Shown: positions 18,087-30,274, numbered from the stretch's first letter. The stretch: DNA of 64,000 bases from AP-15 sp963797115 (GCA_963797115.1 CAWCOH010000001.1:1612001-1676000); one strand, 5' to 3'. The notes: generated by a model from the letters alone, not told the origin. Program-made: numbers and translations.

Positions 18087-19774
18087 ACGATCTCCCTCTC
18101 CACTCGGGCATCCGTTCGGCGGACGGTGACCCGAGCGCGTTGTTCTTCGTTTCGCTCGGCGGCGCGGGCGAGATCGGGATGAACCTGAACCTCTACGGCT
18201 ACGCAGGCGACTGGCTAATCCTCGATTGCGGCGTCACCTTTGGCGATGATTCCCAGCCCGGGCTCGAGGTCGTCATGCCCGACCCCGCGTTCATCGTCGA
18301 ACGCCGCGATCGGCTGCTCGGAATCGTGGCGACGCACGCGCATGAAGACCACATCGGGGCCATACCGTATTTATGGACGCAGCTGCGCTGTCCAGTCTGG
18401 GCAACGCCGTTCACTGCTTCATTATTGCGCGCCAAGCTTGTCGAGGCCCGCATCGCCGACAAAGTCAAGATCAACGTTGTGCCGATGTGTGGCCGCTTCA
18501 CGATCGGTCCGTTCGACCTTCAGCTTATCACGCTCACTCATTCCATCCCCGAACCCAATGCGGTCGCGCTCCGCACCCCGGTCGGGACGGTGCTTCATAC
18601 CGGGGATTGGAAGTTCGATCCCGACCCCCTGATCGGTTCGACTTCGGACGAGGAGGCCCTACGCCGGGTGGGCGATGAGGGCGTTCTCGCGATGATCGGC
18701 GACTCGACCAATGCATTGCGCCCAGGCACCTCCGGCTCGGAGGCGGACCTGCGGCGCTCGCTGATCGATCTCGTCGGCCGCTACGACGCACGGGTTGCGG
18801 TCGCTTGCTTCGCCTCGAATGTCGCGCGCCTCGAAACGATCGCGCGGGCGGCAGCTGCGCATGGCCGTGAGGTGGCGCTCGTCGGAAGATCGCTGTGGCG
18901 GATCGACAAAGCCGCTCGCGAGAACGGCTATCTGGCCGATCTGCCGCGATTTTTGACCGAAGATGAAGCCGGCTACATCCCGCGCGACAAAATCGTGCTG
19001 ATCTGCACGGGCAGTCAAGGCGAGCCGCGGGCTGCGCTCGCCCGGATCGCACGCGAGGACCATCCGAACATCGTGCTTGAGACGGGCGATGTCGTGATTT
19101 TCTCCTCGCGAATCATTCCCGGCAATGAGAAGGCGATCAACCGGCTGCAGAATGCGCTGGTCCGCCTCGGGATCGAGATCGTTACCGAGGAGGACCATTT
19201 CGTTCATGTCTCTGGCCATCCGGCGCGCGACGAGCTGGTGCGGATGTATCAGATGGTCCGTCCGCAGGTTGCGATCCCAGTCCACGGCGAAGCGCGCCAT
19301 CTGATCGCCCACGCGCGCCTTGCCGAGGAGTGCCAAGTTCAGCAGCCGCTCATCATCCAGAACGGCGACATGGTTCGCTTGACCCCGAGCGGCGCCGTAA
19401 TCGTCGATGAGGTCCCTGTCGGTCGGCTGGCGAGCGACGGGAAGGGGTTGTTGCCGCTTGGCGGGGCTGCGCTGAAGGATCGGCGTCGAGTTACCTTGAA
19501 CGGCAGTGCCGTCGCCACCGTGGTCGTCGACCGTCACGGCCGCTTCGCCGCACCCCCCGCGATCAGTATGATCGGTTTGGTCGAGGAAGCGGCAGCAACC
19601 ACAGCCGCACCGCTATTTTGCGACGCTGTCGAGCGAGCGGTCGAAACCCTGCCGACCGCAACTCGCCGAGACGACGATCTCGTGCGCGACGCGGTTCGGC
19701 GCACCCTGCGCCGGGTCATCAACGAGCGGTTCGGGAAGCGGCCGCTGATCGAAATCCATCTCATCCGGATCTGA
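18083..19774 (+). CDS. rnj: Ribonuclease J
   Basis: 563 aa metallo-beta-lactamase/beta-CASP ribonuclease. The metal site HAHEDHIGAIPYLW is followed by the HTGDWKFD loop and the beta-CASP and C-terminal domains (VHVSGHPARDELVRMYQM, PVHGEARHL). I take the ATG at 18083 overlapping the coaX stop. RNase J handles 5'-3' decay and rRNA maturation in many alphaproteobacteria. A terminator-like hairpin lies beyond the stop. Confidence 0.95.
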   Translation: MNDLPLHSGIRSADGDPSALFFVSLGGAGEIGMNLNLYGYAGDWLILDCGVTFGDDSQPGLEVVMPDPAFIVERRDRLLGIVATHAHEDHIGAIPYLWTQLRCPVWATPFTASLLRAKLVEARIADKVKINVVPMCGRFTIGPFDLQLITLTHSIPEPNAVALRTPVGTVLHTGDWKFDPDPLIGSTSDEEALRRVGDEGVLAMIGDSTNALRPGTSGSEADLRRSLIDLVGRYDARVAVACFASNVARLETIARAAAAHGREVALVGRSLWRIDKAARENGYLADLPRFLTEDEAGYIPRDKIVLICTGSQGEPRAALARIAREDHPNIVLETGDVVIFSSRIIPGNEKAINRLQNALVRLGIEIVTEEDHFVHVSGHPARDELVRMYQMVRPQVAIPVHGEARHLIAHARLAEECQVQQPLIIQNGDMVRLTPSGAVIVDEVPVGRLASDGKGLLPLGGAALKDRRRVTLNGSAVATVVVDRHGRFAAPPAISMIGLVEEAAATTAAPLFCDAVERAVETLPTATRRDDDLVRDAVRRTLRRVINERFGKRPLIEIHLIRI

Positions 19775-19881
19775 GCGGAAACATCCGCGTCACCTCATCG
19801 GCGTAGGAGTGTTTCGCCAGGCAAATCGTTTGTTCGCACCCGCGAAAAGCGGTAATATTTCAGGGGAATGACCATATAGAG

Positions 19882-19922
19882 ATCGCGGCGGCGCCCCGAG
19901 GCGCGGTCGCGATTTTCTTTCT
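19882..19922 (+). terminator. Probable rho-independent terminator after rnj
   Basis: A GC-rich inverted repeat (outer arms ATCGCG/CGCGAT with inner GGCGC-type pairing, 19882-19912) is followed by a T-rich tract (TTTTCTTTC). It lies between rnj and gyrA and just before gyrA, so it could also act as a leader hairpin. Confidence 0.5.
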
Positions 19923-19934
19923 TATAGAGCAGCC

Positions 19935-22723
<2,789 letters not shown>

Positions 22724-22727
<4 letters not shown>

Positions 22728-23266
22728 GCCAGCCGCGCACCGGGATCTACCCCGGCACTTTCGACCCGATCACCAACGGGCACTCGGACATCATTCGCCG
22801 GGCGGCCCGCATCGTCGACCGGCTGATCATCGGCGTCGCGCGCAACGACGGAAAGGGGCCGCTCTTTGCGACCGACGAGCGGGTCGAGATCGTCCGCGAC
22901 GAGGTCGCCCATCTCGAGAACGGCGATGCCGAGCGGATCGAGGTGCGCGCCTTCGATACCCTCTTGGTGAACTTCGCCCAGTCGGTTGGAGCGAGCGTGG
23001 TCATTCGCGGGCTGCGGGCGGTGTCGGATTTCGAGTACGAGTTCCAGATGGCCGGGATGAACGCCCGCCTCAACCCGGAGATCGAGACGGTCTTTCTGAT
23101 GGCCTCGGACCGCTTTCAGTTCATCTCGTCGCGTTTCGTCAAAGAGATCGGCGCCCTTGGCGGCGACATTTCACATTTCGTCAGCCCCCGCGTCGCGGTT
23201 CGCCTGCTCGATCGCTTCGCCAACGGACGCAGCAAGCCGCGCCGCCGCCCGGTCGCGGCAGATTAG
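22724..23266 (+). CDS. coaD: Phosphopantetheine adenylyltransferase
   Basis: 180 aa nucleotidyltransferase of the HxGH family. The N-terminal PGTFDPITNGHSDII supplies the catalytic HxGH-like His, and the C-terminal SSRFVKEI motif is present. It makes dephospho-CoA from phosphopantetheine. The start overlaps gyrA by ATGA. The C-terminus has a short basic extension (RSKPRRRPVAAD). Confidence 0.96.
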
Positions 23267-23360
23267 TTTGACAGTGTGACGATAGCGCCGCTTGTCTCTG
23301 TGCCTGGCCGCGGCCGGTCCGTTGGGCTATACCATCGCCCTTATCTCGGAGAGCGCCGCG

Positions 23361-23819
23361 GTGACGCCTGAGCAAATCGAAACCGCGCTTCTAGGGGCAC
23401 AGCGGATCTGCACGCTGCGCGGCGCCCGAATGACGTCGGTGCGCCGGCGGGTTCTCGAACTGATCCTCCGAGCCGACCAGCCAACCAAAGCCTACGCGCT
23501 GCTCGCGCAGCTCGAGGAAGAACGCGGCAAGCTCGGTCCGCCGACGGTCTACCGCGCGCTCGATTTTCTCCTCGCCCACAAGCTGGTCCACAAGGTCGAG
23601 ACTTCGAACGCGTTTGTTGCTTGCGCTGATGTCGAGCACTCACATGAGAGCCAATTCATGATCTGCGAGGACTGTGGGGCCACCGAGGAGATCCGCGACG
23701 ACGAGATCGTGCGGAGCCTACGCCGCCTCGGCGAAGGGCGGGGCTTTGCCGTCGAGCGCCAGGTAATCGAGGCACGCGGGCTGTGCCCCGCCTGCCGCAC
23801 AGGACAACGGCAAGCGTGA
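23361..23819 (+). CDS. zur: Fur-family transcriptional regulator, probably Zur
   Basis: 152 aa from the GTG at 23361; an upstream start would add a hydrophobic extension not usual in the family. It has a winged-helix DNA-binding part (PTKAYALLAQLEEERG, PPTVYRALDFLL) and a dimerisation part with metal sites HSHESQ, MICEDCGA and LCPACRTG. The two CxxC pairs hold a structural zinc. It is called Zur and not Fur because a znuC-like zinc transporter ATPase follows it. A GTGA junction couples it to the next small gene. Confidence 0.8.
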   Translation: MTPEQIETALLGAQRICTLRGARMTSVRRRVLELILRADQPTKAYALLAQLEEERGKLGPPTVYRALDFLLAHKLVHKVETSNAFVACADVEHSHESQFMICEDCGATEEIRDDEIVRSLRRLGEGRGFAVERQVIEARGLCPACRTGQRQA

Positions 23820-23956
23820 CCGCTGGACCGAGTTCTCGCTCCGTCCGGGCTTTTCTGCAACGCGGCTTGCTCGAGCAGAGCGTCGTCGAGCGGCTGGTCA
23901 AAGCGGCGATCATGGCAGGCTTTCTATGGCTGGCGATCTGGTGGGCTCTGTCATGA
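23816..23956 (+). CDS. Small membrane protein between zur and znuC
   Basis: 46 codons from a GTG that overlaps the zur stop (GTGA) to a TGA at 23954-23956. The N-terminal half is polar and the C-terminal half is one hydrophobic segment (AAIMAGFLWLAIWWALS), so a single-pass small membrane protein is predicted. Coupled on both sides, it looks like part of the zinc operon. I do not recognise the family. Its TGA overlaps the likely ATG (23953) of the znuC remnant. Confidence 0.45.
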   Translation: MTAGPSSRSVRAFLQRGLLEQSVVERLVKAAIMAGFLWLAIWWALS

Positions 23957-24699
23957 ACGGTTGCCCTCGAAAACGCCATCGTCTTTCGCGATCTGACCTT
24001 GACCTATGAGCGTCACCCCGCGGTCCATCATTTGAGCGGGGTGCTGGCCCGCGGTTCGCTGACCGCGATCCCCAACGGCGCAGGAAAGAGCACGCTGCTG
24101 AAAGGTATCGTCGGCCAGATGCGGCCGGCCGAGGGTATGATCGAACGCGCCGAGCTCGGCCGCAGCGGCATCGCCTATCTGCCGCAGCACGCCGAGATCG
24201 AACGACCATTTCCAATCTCGGTATTCGATGCCGTGCTGCTCGGACATTGGCGGCAGATCGGTTGGGCCGGGCGGTGACCGAAGCAATGGGCGAAGCAGCC
24301 CGCAAAGCGCTCGACGCCGTCGGTCTAGACGGGTTCGAGCGTCGGCCGATAGAAACGTATCCGTCGGCCAATTCCAGCGTGTTTTATTCGCTCGGCTGAT
24401 CGTCGAGGATGCGCAACTGATCCTGCTCGACGAGCCCATTGCCGCGGTCGACTGGCGGACCAGCGAGGATCTTCTGCACCTGATCGAGAGCTGGCACCGG
24501 GAACGTCGAACGGTCGCCGCCGTCCTTCACGACCTCGACCAGGTTCGCGCCCATTTCCCCGATACCTTGCTGATCGCCTGGGAATGCGTCGCCTGGGGCG
24601 CGACCCCGGAAGGTGGTGACGCCGGCCAAACTGCTGCGGGCGCGCCAGATGTCCGAAGCCTGGGCAGGGGCCGAGGATTGCCTGCGCGTCCCGGCGTAA
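23953..24699 (+). pseudogene. znuC: Zinc ABC transporter ATPase (ZnuC-like), heavily disrupted
   Basis: Segments of an ABC ATPase are spread over several frames: VALENAIVFRDLTLTYERH, PNGAGKSTLLKGIVGQMRP, then VTEAMGEAARKALDAVGLDG, then SVGQFQRVLFARL (signature), LILLDEPIAAVDW (Walker B), HDLDQVRAHFP, and finally VVTPAKLLRARQMSEAW. Frame changes lie just after the ATG, near 24270, near 24361 and at the GG before TGGTGACG near 24612. The Walker A region has also lost two residues, including its first Gly. It cannot encode a working transporter. No znuB or znuA follows. Confidence 0.85.
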
Positions 24700-24712
24700 T
24701 GGCGGCGGCGGG

Positions 24713-24958
24713 TCAGACGGGACCACCGACGATCGCGCGGTAGATCACCAATATCAGCACCGCGCCGACAATGGCGCCGATAAAGCCCGCAGCCTCGCCC
24801 GGCCCATACCAGCCGATACGCTGTCCGAGCCAGGTCGCGAAGATCGAGCCGACGATGCCGAGCAGGGTCGTGACAATGAACCCGCCCGGCCCGGCGACGA
24901 AAAATTTGGCGATCGCCCCCGCCAGAAACCCGATGATGATGACCCACAGCCAATGCAT
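24713..24958 (-). CDS. GlsB/YeaQ/YmgE-family small membrane protein
   Basis: 81 aa from an ATG at 24958 (MHWLWVIIIGFLAG). It has three hydrophobic, glycine-rich segments, and the pattern GFLAGAIAK...GIVGSIFATWLG...GFIGAIVGAVLILVIYR is typical of the transglycosylase-associated (Tgl/YeaQ) stress protein family. Its exact biochemical role is unknown in the family. It is transcribed convergently with the znuC remnant. Confidence 0.85.
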   Translation of the reverse strand: MHWLWVIIIGFLAGAIAKFFVAGPGGFIVTTLLGIVGSIFATWLGQRIGWYGPGEAAGFIGAIVGAVLILVIYRAIVGGPV

Positions 24959-24962
24959 TATG

Positions 24963-26090
24963 TCAGCCCCACACTTCGCGCGCCGTCTCGACGACAAGAC
25001 GGAGCTTGGCGGCCTGCTCGTCGCGGGTCAACGCGTTGCCGTCGACGGTCGAGGAGAAACCGCATTGCGGGCTGAGGCAGAGCTGCTCCAAAGGCACGTA
25101 TTTCGCCGCCTCGTCGATCCGGCGCTTCAGCTCGTCCTTGTTTTCCAGCGCGGGCCGCTTGCTCGTCACAAGGCCGAGGACCACCCGCTTGTTCCCTCGC
25201 GGCACGAAGCGCAGCGGCGCGAAGCCGCCGGAGCGGGCGTCGTCGTATTCGAGGAAGAAGCCGTCGACCGCGAGTTCGCCGAACAAGGCCTCGGCGACAT
25301 GGTCGTAGCCGCCCTCGGCAACCCAGGACGAGCGGAAATTGCCGCGGCACATATGGGTGCACACGGTCATCCCGGCGGGCTTCCCGGCCAGAGACTGGTT
25401 GATCAAGCGGATGTTGGTCAGATGCTGCCGCGCGCCGTCGCCGCCAATGCTGGTCACATAGGCGCGTTGTGCAGGGTCGTTGAGATAGGCGAGGCTGGTG
25501 TCGTCGAGCTGAAGGTAGGTGCAGCCGAGTGCGGCAAGGCCGGCGATCTCCGTCCGGTAAACCTCGGCGAGATCATGCCAGAAGGCGTCCATCTCGGGAT
25601 AGGCGGCCTGGTCGATCACTGCTCGGCCGCCGCGGTAATGCAGCATCGAGGGTGAGGGGATCGTCAGCTTGGCGACGGTTCCGGACGGTGTCAGCGATTT
25701 CAAATAGGCAAAATCGTCGGCGAAGATCGTCTTGTCGAGGGTAAGCCGGCGGCCGATGCGAAACGCGCCGAGTGCCGCCTCGACAGGCCCCGCCTCGTTC
25801 CTGAACTGGATGCTCAGGCTCTGGTCGGTCTTCGCCACCCCGCCGATCCGATAGAGGAAATCCATGTGCCAGGAGCCGCGACGAAATTCGCCGTCGGTCA
25901 CCCCTTCGAGGCCAATCTCCTGCTGCATCTGCACGACATCGCGAATCGCCAAGTCCTCGACGCGGCGCAATCCCTCGGCCGACAGCCGGCCGGCCTGACG
26001 CCTCTCGCGCGCCCGCAGGAGTTCCGGCGGCCGCAACAGGCTCCCGACATGGTCGGCGCGGAACGGCGGACCGGACAGTGCGTTCATCAA
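24963..26090 (-). CDS. Cobalamin-independent methionine synthase-like methyltransferase
   Basis: 375 aa, corresponding to the C-terminal catalytic half of MetE, as in stand-alone YxjG/YxjH proteins. The N-terminus FRADHVGSLLRPPEL is characteristic, and zinc ligands appear as His/Cys in CTHMCRGNF and Cys in LSPQCGFSS, with an acidic loop FFLEYDDARSG. The family transfers methyl groups from a folate or other donor to homocysteine or a related thiol. The methyl donor cannot be told from sequence, so I give no symbol. Confidence 0.9.
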   Translation of the reverse strand: MMNALSGPPFRADHVGSLLRPPELLRARERRQAGRLSAEGLRRVEDLAIRDVVQMQQEIGLEGVTDGEFRRGSWHMDFLYRIGGVAKTDQSLSIQFRNEAGPVEAALGAFRIGRRLTLDKTIFADDFAYLKSLTPSGTVAKLTIPSPSMLHYRGGRAVIDQAAYPEMDAFWHDLAEVYRTEIAGLAALGCTYLQLDDTSLAYLNDPAQRAYVTSIGGDGARQHLTNIRLINQSLAGKPAGMTVCTHMCRGNFRSSWVAEGGYDHVAEALFGELAVDGFFLEYDDARSGGFAPLRFVPRGNKRVVLGLVTSKRPALENKDELKRRIDEAAKYVPLEQLCLSPQCGFSSTVDGNALTRDEQAAKLRLVVETAREVWG

Positions 26091-26181
26091 AACCTCCCTG
26101 AAACTTGTGACTTGTCGTTCGCACTGTGGGACGGATCGTAATCTGCCGCAGGAGCCGAGGCCATTTGCCGGAGCAGCCTAG

Positions 26182-27061
26182 TTCTTCGTAAACGGGTTTG
26201 TTCCAATCGAATTTCGTTGCGGCAACAAATTCCTCAGCCAGCAGCCCGGGGTCGAGGTCGTTTTCGAGGCCTTTGAGCACTATTGGCGCCACCCGCCCAA
26301 CATCAAGACGATCGTTATGCGCAGTGTCCCCGACGGCGATACGCGGGCCTTGATGGTCAAGACCGGCGAGGCAGATATCGGGGTGGCGCTGCAAAGCATC
26401 GCCGCGCAAGGACTGATCGACGACCCCAAGACGAAGATCGTCGCCAGCAAACACGCCTCCTGCCAGTGGATCGAGTTCCCGGACCAGTTCGACACGAAAT
26501 CGCCGTGGCACGACCTGCGGATGCGGCAGGCGGTCGCCTATGCGATAAACCGCGAGGGGATTAACAAGGCATCTTGCCTCGGGCATTGTCCGCCGGCCGG
26601 CGTGATCATTCCACGGGTCATGGAGTTTGCGTTCCAGGTTCGGCCCTTTCCGTAACAGGGCCGGCATTCGTGTCAGGCTGGTCCAGATGGAGCGCGCCGC
26701 GTTCTACGCCGACTGGAAAGCCCACAAATTCCATGGGCTTTACATGACCGGGTCGGGCAGCGCCGGCCATGCCGCCAGCCGCGTCGAAGTCTTGATCCAG
26801 TCCAAGGGCGGCTATGCCGATGGCGGCTATCCCGACCTCGACGAAATGTTCAAACAGCAGGCGCGCGAGCGCGACGTCAACAAGCGCGCGGCCATCCTCG
26901 CCAAGATCCAGCGGCTGACGATCGACCGGATGATGTTCGCGCCGGTCTACGATTTCCGCGCCTTGATGGGCGTCGGTCCGCGCATCGCCAAGGACACGGC
27001 CGGCGAGGTTTATCTCAGCCCGTGGCCGGAATACGAGGACATCGAGCTCAAGAGCAGGTGA
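26182..27061 (+). pseudogene. Family 5 (peptide-type) ABC substrate-binding protein remnant
   Basis: Two frames match the C-terminal half of an SBP_bac_5 protein. The first (to 26655) has VVFEAFEHYWRHPPNIKTI, MRSVPDGDTRALMVKTGEAD and LRMRQAVAYAINREGINK. The second (to 27061) has IRVRLVQMERAAFYADWK and ends PWPEYEDIELKSR. The signal peptide and N-terminal lobe are missing, and an internal stretch between the two parts appears deleted. No permease or ATPase genes are nearby, so this is a stranded relic. Confidence 0.85.
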
Positions 27062-27260
27062 GCCCTGCGGCGGTTCCACCGCCGACCGGGGTTAACCGCG
27101 AGGTACGAGCAGCGAAGCCGCGAAACTGCCAGCGCGGCAATTGGTCGCCACCCGCTCCGCCGACCGGGCCAGGCCGTTTGTTGCGGGAGCGTCTCTCGGA
27201 CGCTAGGCTCCGGCACGCTTTGCCACTCTATTCATCAACCAGCAGGGGGACCATGAAGCG

Positions 27261-27824
27261 ATGACGCCCGATATCAAACGCAAGTTTTTGTTGCTCCCGC
27301 TAATGGCTTCGGTCCTTCTATCCGGATGCGTCTCCCAGAGAACATACGACCAACTCCAGACGCAATATCAGCAGCTTCAGCAGCAGAACGCAGCGTTGCA
27401 GTCGCAGGTTACCGCCGATAAAGCGCAGATCTGTCGGCTGGCAGGAGCGATCAAATACACCGTCAACAGCGACTTGCTCTTCCCGTCGGGCGGCTTCGAG
27501 ATGAGCGAACGTGGCAAGCAGATTATCGCCAATATGGCGGCGAAACTGGCACCAACTCAGCAGAACAAGATTTTGGTGAGCGGCTACACCGACAACAAGC
27601 CGGTGGGTCCGGCTCTGGCGCGGCAAGGCATCACCTCAAATCAGGACCTTTCGCAAAAGCGTGCCGAAAGCGTGATGGCATTTCTGATCTCGCAGGGCGT
27701 CAAGCCCGACCTGATCTCGGCGAAGGGATTTGGTGACGCGGACCCGGTTGCTTCGAACAACACAACACAGGGCCGCGCGCAGAACCGCCGTGTTGAGCTG
27801 TCGGTACCCGCCTCCGGCTGCTGA
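27261..27824 (+). CDS. OmpA-family outer-membrane lipoprotein
   Basis: 187 aa. A lipobox (SVLLSGC, lipidated Cys23) follows a hydrophobic signal, then a Gln-rich coiled-coil stretch (about residues 26-56). The C-terminal OmpA/MotB peptidoglycan-binding domain has VSGYTDNKPVG, LSQKRAESVMAFLISQG and the ending GRAQNRRVELSV. It probably tethers the outer membrane to the cell wall. A purine-rich site (AGGGGGA) lies about 11 bases before the ATG. It stands alone. Confidence 0.88.
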   Translation: MTPDIKRKFLLLPLMASVLLSGCVSQRTYDQLQTQYQQLQQQNAALQSQVTADKAQICRLAGAIKYTVNSDLLFPSGGFEMSERGKQIIANMAAKLAPTQQNKILVSGYTDNKPVGPALARQGITSNQDLSQKRAESVMAFLISQGVKPDLISAKGFGDADPVASNNTTQGRAQNRRVELSVPASGC

Positions 27825-28063
27825 GTGTTCTGTTTCGCAGTACAACGCTCATTTGGGCGGTGGCGGACTAGACCTACTCTGTACGGATCCGGATAGCGTT
27901 CTACAACGTCCATTGGTCATCGGGTCAGAAAATCCAGACTATGCTGTACGGTAGCTCCACCGCTCTCCGTTGGGTCTGCCTTCTAAGTAAGAATCCAGTG
28001 GTTTGATAGCCTGGATGCCGGCGGGCCCAGCTTGCCGAGAGACCGCGACGAGTTCCGCTCGCG

Positions 28064-28567
28064 TCAGAACGGGATGTCGTCGTCGAGATCGTTGATCGGG
28101 GTGCGGCCGCGGACGGGGGTGGCGGAAGTGCGCGGCTCGTCGCCGAAGCCGCCGCCGGCATAGCCCTCGTCGTAGCCGCCCTCCATCGGCGGGCCGCCGA
28201 CGCCCCGGGCGCCTCCCGCGCCATCCAGCATCGTCAGTTCGCCGCGGAAGCGGTTCAGCACGATCTCGGTCGTGTAGCGCTCCTGGCCGCCCTGATCGGT
28301 CCATTTGCGGGTCTGCAACGCGCCCTCGAGATAGACCTTCGAGCCCTTCTTTAGGTATTTCTCGGCGATCTCGGCGAGCCGCTCGTTGAAGATCACGACA
28401 CGGTGCCACTCGGTGCGCTCCTTGCGCTCGCCCGACACCCGGTCGCGCCAGCTCTCCGAGGTGGCGAGCGCGAGATTGGCGATCCGCATGCCGTCTTGGG
28501 TCGAGCGAATCTCGGGGTCGCGGCCGAGGTTGCCGACGAGAATTACCTTGTTGACGCTGCCAGCCAT
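28064..28567 (-). CDS. ssb: Single-stranded DNA-binding protein
   Basis: 167 aa. The OB-fold (about residues 1-110) begins MAGSVNKVILVGNLGRDPE, with WHRVVIFNERLAEIAEKYLK and YLEGALQTRKWTDQGGQER. A glycine-rich disordered linker leads to the acidic tip DDDIPF that recruits replication and repair partners. Full length and intact. It is divergent from the protease gene at 28644. Confidence 0.97.
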   Translation of the reverse strand: MAGSVNKVILVGNLGRDPEIRSTQDGMRIANLALATSESWRDRVSGERKERTEWHRVVIFNERLAEIAEKYLKKGSKVYLEGALQTRKWTDQGGQERYTTEIVLNRFRGELTMLDGAGGARGVGGPPMEGGYDEGYAGGGFGDEPRTSATPVRGRTPINDLDDDIPF

Positions 28568-28643
28568 CGGATCACCGCCCTGTCGTGGTCATCGGGATCG
28601 CGCATCTTACCAATCCCTAAAAATGTTCCTACTTTATTCTGCC

Positions 28644-29684
28644 ATGGACACATTCGACCTTAGCGATCTAACTCCTGTTTACGATCCCGTCGGCGACATC
28701 CACCCGGGCGCTCCGGCGGGGGCGGTTTCCGCCGCAGCGGAGGACCTCGCCTTGCTCGACGCCTATTCGCGGGCCGTGATCGGCGCCGTCGACCGGGTCG
28801 GGCCCGCGGTGCTCCATCTCCAGGTCAGCGGCGCCGGCGAGCGCACCAACGGCGCCGGCTCCGGCGTCGTCTTCACCCCCGACGCCTATGTATTGACCAA
28901 CAGCCATGTCGTCAGTGCCGCGCGCAAGATCGAGGCGACCTTTCCCGACGGGCGCAGCCTCGCGGTGAACCTGGTCGGCGACGATCCCGACACCGATCTC
29001 GCGGTGTTGCGGCTCGACGGCGAGACGCCCGCCTTTGCCCAGCTCGGCGATTCGCGAAAGCTGCGGGTTGGTCAGCTCGTCGTCGCGATCGGCAACCCGT
29101 TCGGCTTTCAATGCACGGTGACCGCCGGGGTCGTCAGCGCCCTCGGCCGCTCCTTGCGCACCCGCTCGGGGCGGCTGATCGACAGCGTGATCCAGACCGA
29201 CGCAGCACTCAACCCGGGGAATTCCGGCGGACCGCTGGTCACCGCTTCGGGCGAGGTCGTCGGCATCAACACCGCGATCATCGGTATGGCACAAGGCATT
29301 TGCTTTTCGATCTCGGCGGCTACGGTCGAGTTCGTCGCGTCGCGGCTGATCCGCGACGGCCGGGTGCGGCGCTGTTATATCGGCGTTGCCGGGCAGAACG
29401 TGCCGTTGCCGCGGCGGGTCGTGCGCTTTCACGAGCTCGCCCGCTAGACCGGCGTGCGCATACAATCGACGGCACCCGACGGGGCGGCGCGGGCTGGCGG
29501 ATTGACCAGCGGCGACACCATCGTTGCGGTCGATGGCATAGCGGTCGGCGATGTCGACGAACTGCACCGGCTGATGACCGAGGAGCGGGTCGGCAGACCG
29601 GTGCCGATCACCGTGCTGCGGCTGTCGCAAAAGCTGGATATCACCGTCACCCCGCGCGAATCGCCGCCGCGCCCGGCTCCTTAA
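28644..29684 (+). pseudogene. Trypsin-like (HtrA-type) serine protease with PDZ domain, split by amber codon
   Basis: The protease part has His88 (YVLTNSHVV), Asp118 (PDTDLAVLRL) and Ser194 (NPGNSGGPL), so the catalytic triad is complete. No signal peptide is seen. Reading ends at a TAG at 29445-29447 after RFHELAR, and the same frame then continues TGVRIQSTAPDG into a PDZ domain (LTSGDTIVAVDGIAVGDVDEL). A single CAG-to-TAG change would explain this. A protease without its PDZ domain could still be made, so activity is uncertain. An alternative ATG lies at 28623. Confidence 0.8.
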
Positions 29685-29710
29685 TATTTCGCTAAACCAG
29701 AAAAGACCCC

Positions 29711-29733
29711 GTGGCCGGGCTCGACCCGGCCAC
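29711..29733. repeat. REP-like palindrome, left of GIY-YIG gene
   Basis: A perfect 9-base inverted repeat GTGGCCGGG/CCCGGCCAC around a 5-base loop. A related palindrome (TGGCCGG...CCGGCCA) lies at 30111-30131, on the other side of the GIY-YIG gene. There is no T-tract, so it is not a standard terminator. Confidence 0.6.
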
Positions 29734-29810
29734 CCACACGGTTGACGGAGATGCCACCCAGTGTGGGAAGGACGCTTTCCGCTGGACCCGTCTCAAATGA
29801 GATTGCCGGA

Positions 29811-30207
29811 ATGAGAGGCGGCTGGGTCTACATCATGACCAATCGCCCGAACGGCACCCTGTATGTTGGCACGACGACGGATCTCGCCAGGCAGGCCTTG
29901 GGAGCATCGAACCGGCGTCGCCGACAGCTTCACGAAGCGATACGGTCTCGGTCGGCTCCTATGTGCCAAGAGGCACGAAGACATACTCACGGCGAAACAA
30001 CGCGAGCGGAACATCAAGCATTGGTCACGCGCCTGGAAGATTGAGTTGATCCTCAAAGACAATCCGAATTGGGAGGAGCTCCACGGTCAGCTCGCGCGAG
30101 GAGCTCGGATGGCCGGGTCAAGTCCGGCCACGGGGGTTCCATTGACCATAACGACCGCCGACGTTCCGCCTCTGGGCACGGTGGCGCCTTCGGGCAAGCC
30201 GCCGTAG
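29811..30207 (+). pseudogene. GIY-YIG endonuclease-domain protein, frameshifted
   Basis: The first frame gives MRGGWVYIMTNRPNGTLYVG, the GIY-YIG core with its Tyr and Gly positions. After LARQA the frame is lost. The second frame supplies WEHRTGVADSFTKRYG, ILTAKQRERNIKHWSRAWK and LILKDNPNWEEL, which is the normal C-terminal half of this 95-100 aa family. One extra T at 29898-29899 accounts for the break. The second frame then runs through the REP-like palindrome to 30207, beyond the normal family end. Small proteins of this family often lie beside palindromic repeats, as here. Confidence 0.8.
30111..30131. repeat. REP-like palindrome, right of GIY-YIG gene
   Basis: Inverted repeat TGGCCGG/CCGGCCA around GTCAAGT, related to the palindrome at 29711-29733. 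It lies within the 3' extension of the frameshifted GIY-YIG frame. Confidence 0.55.
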
Positions 30208-30274
30208 GGTCTTCGGCATGCAGCAGCCGATCCGCCGCGGCGCGCGCGAGATCTACCCTAAACTGAGGTGATCC

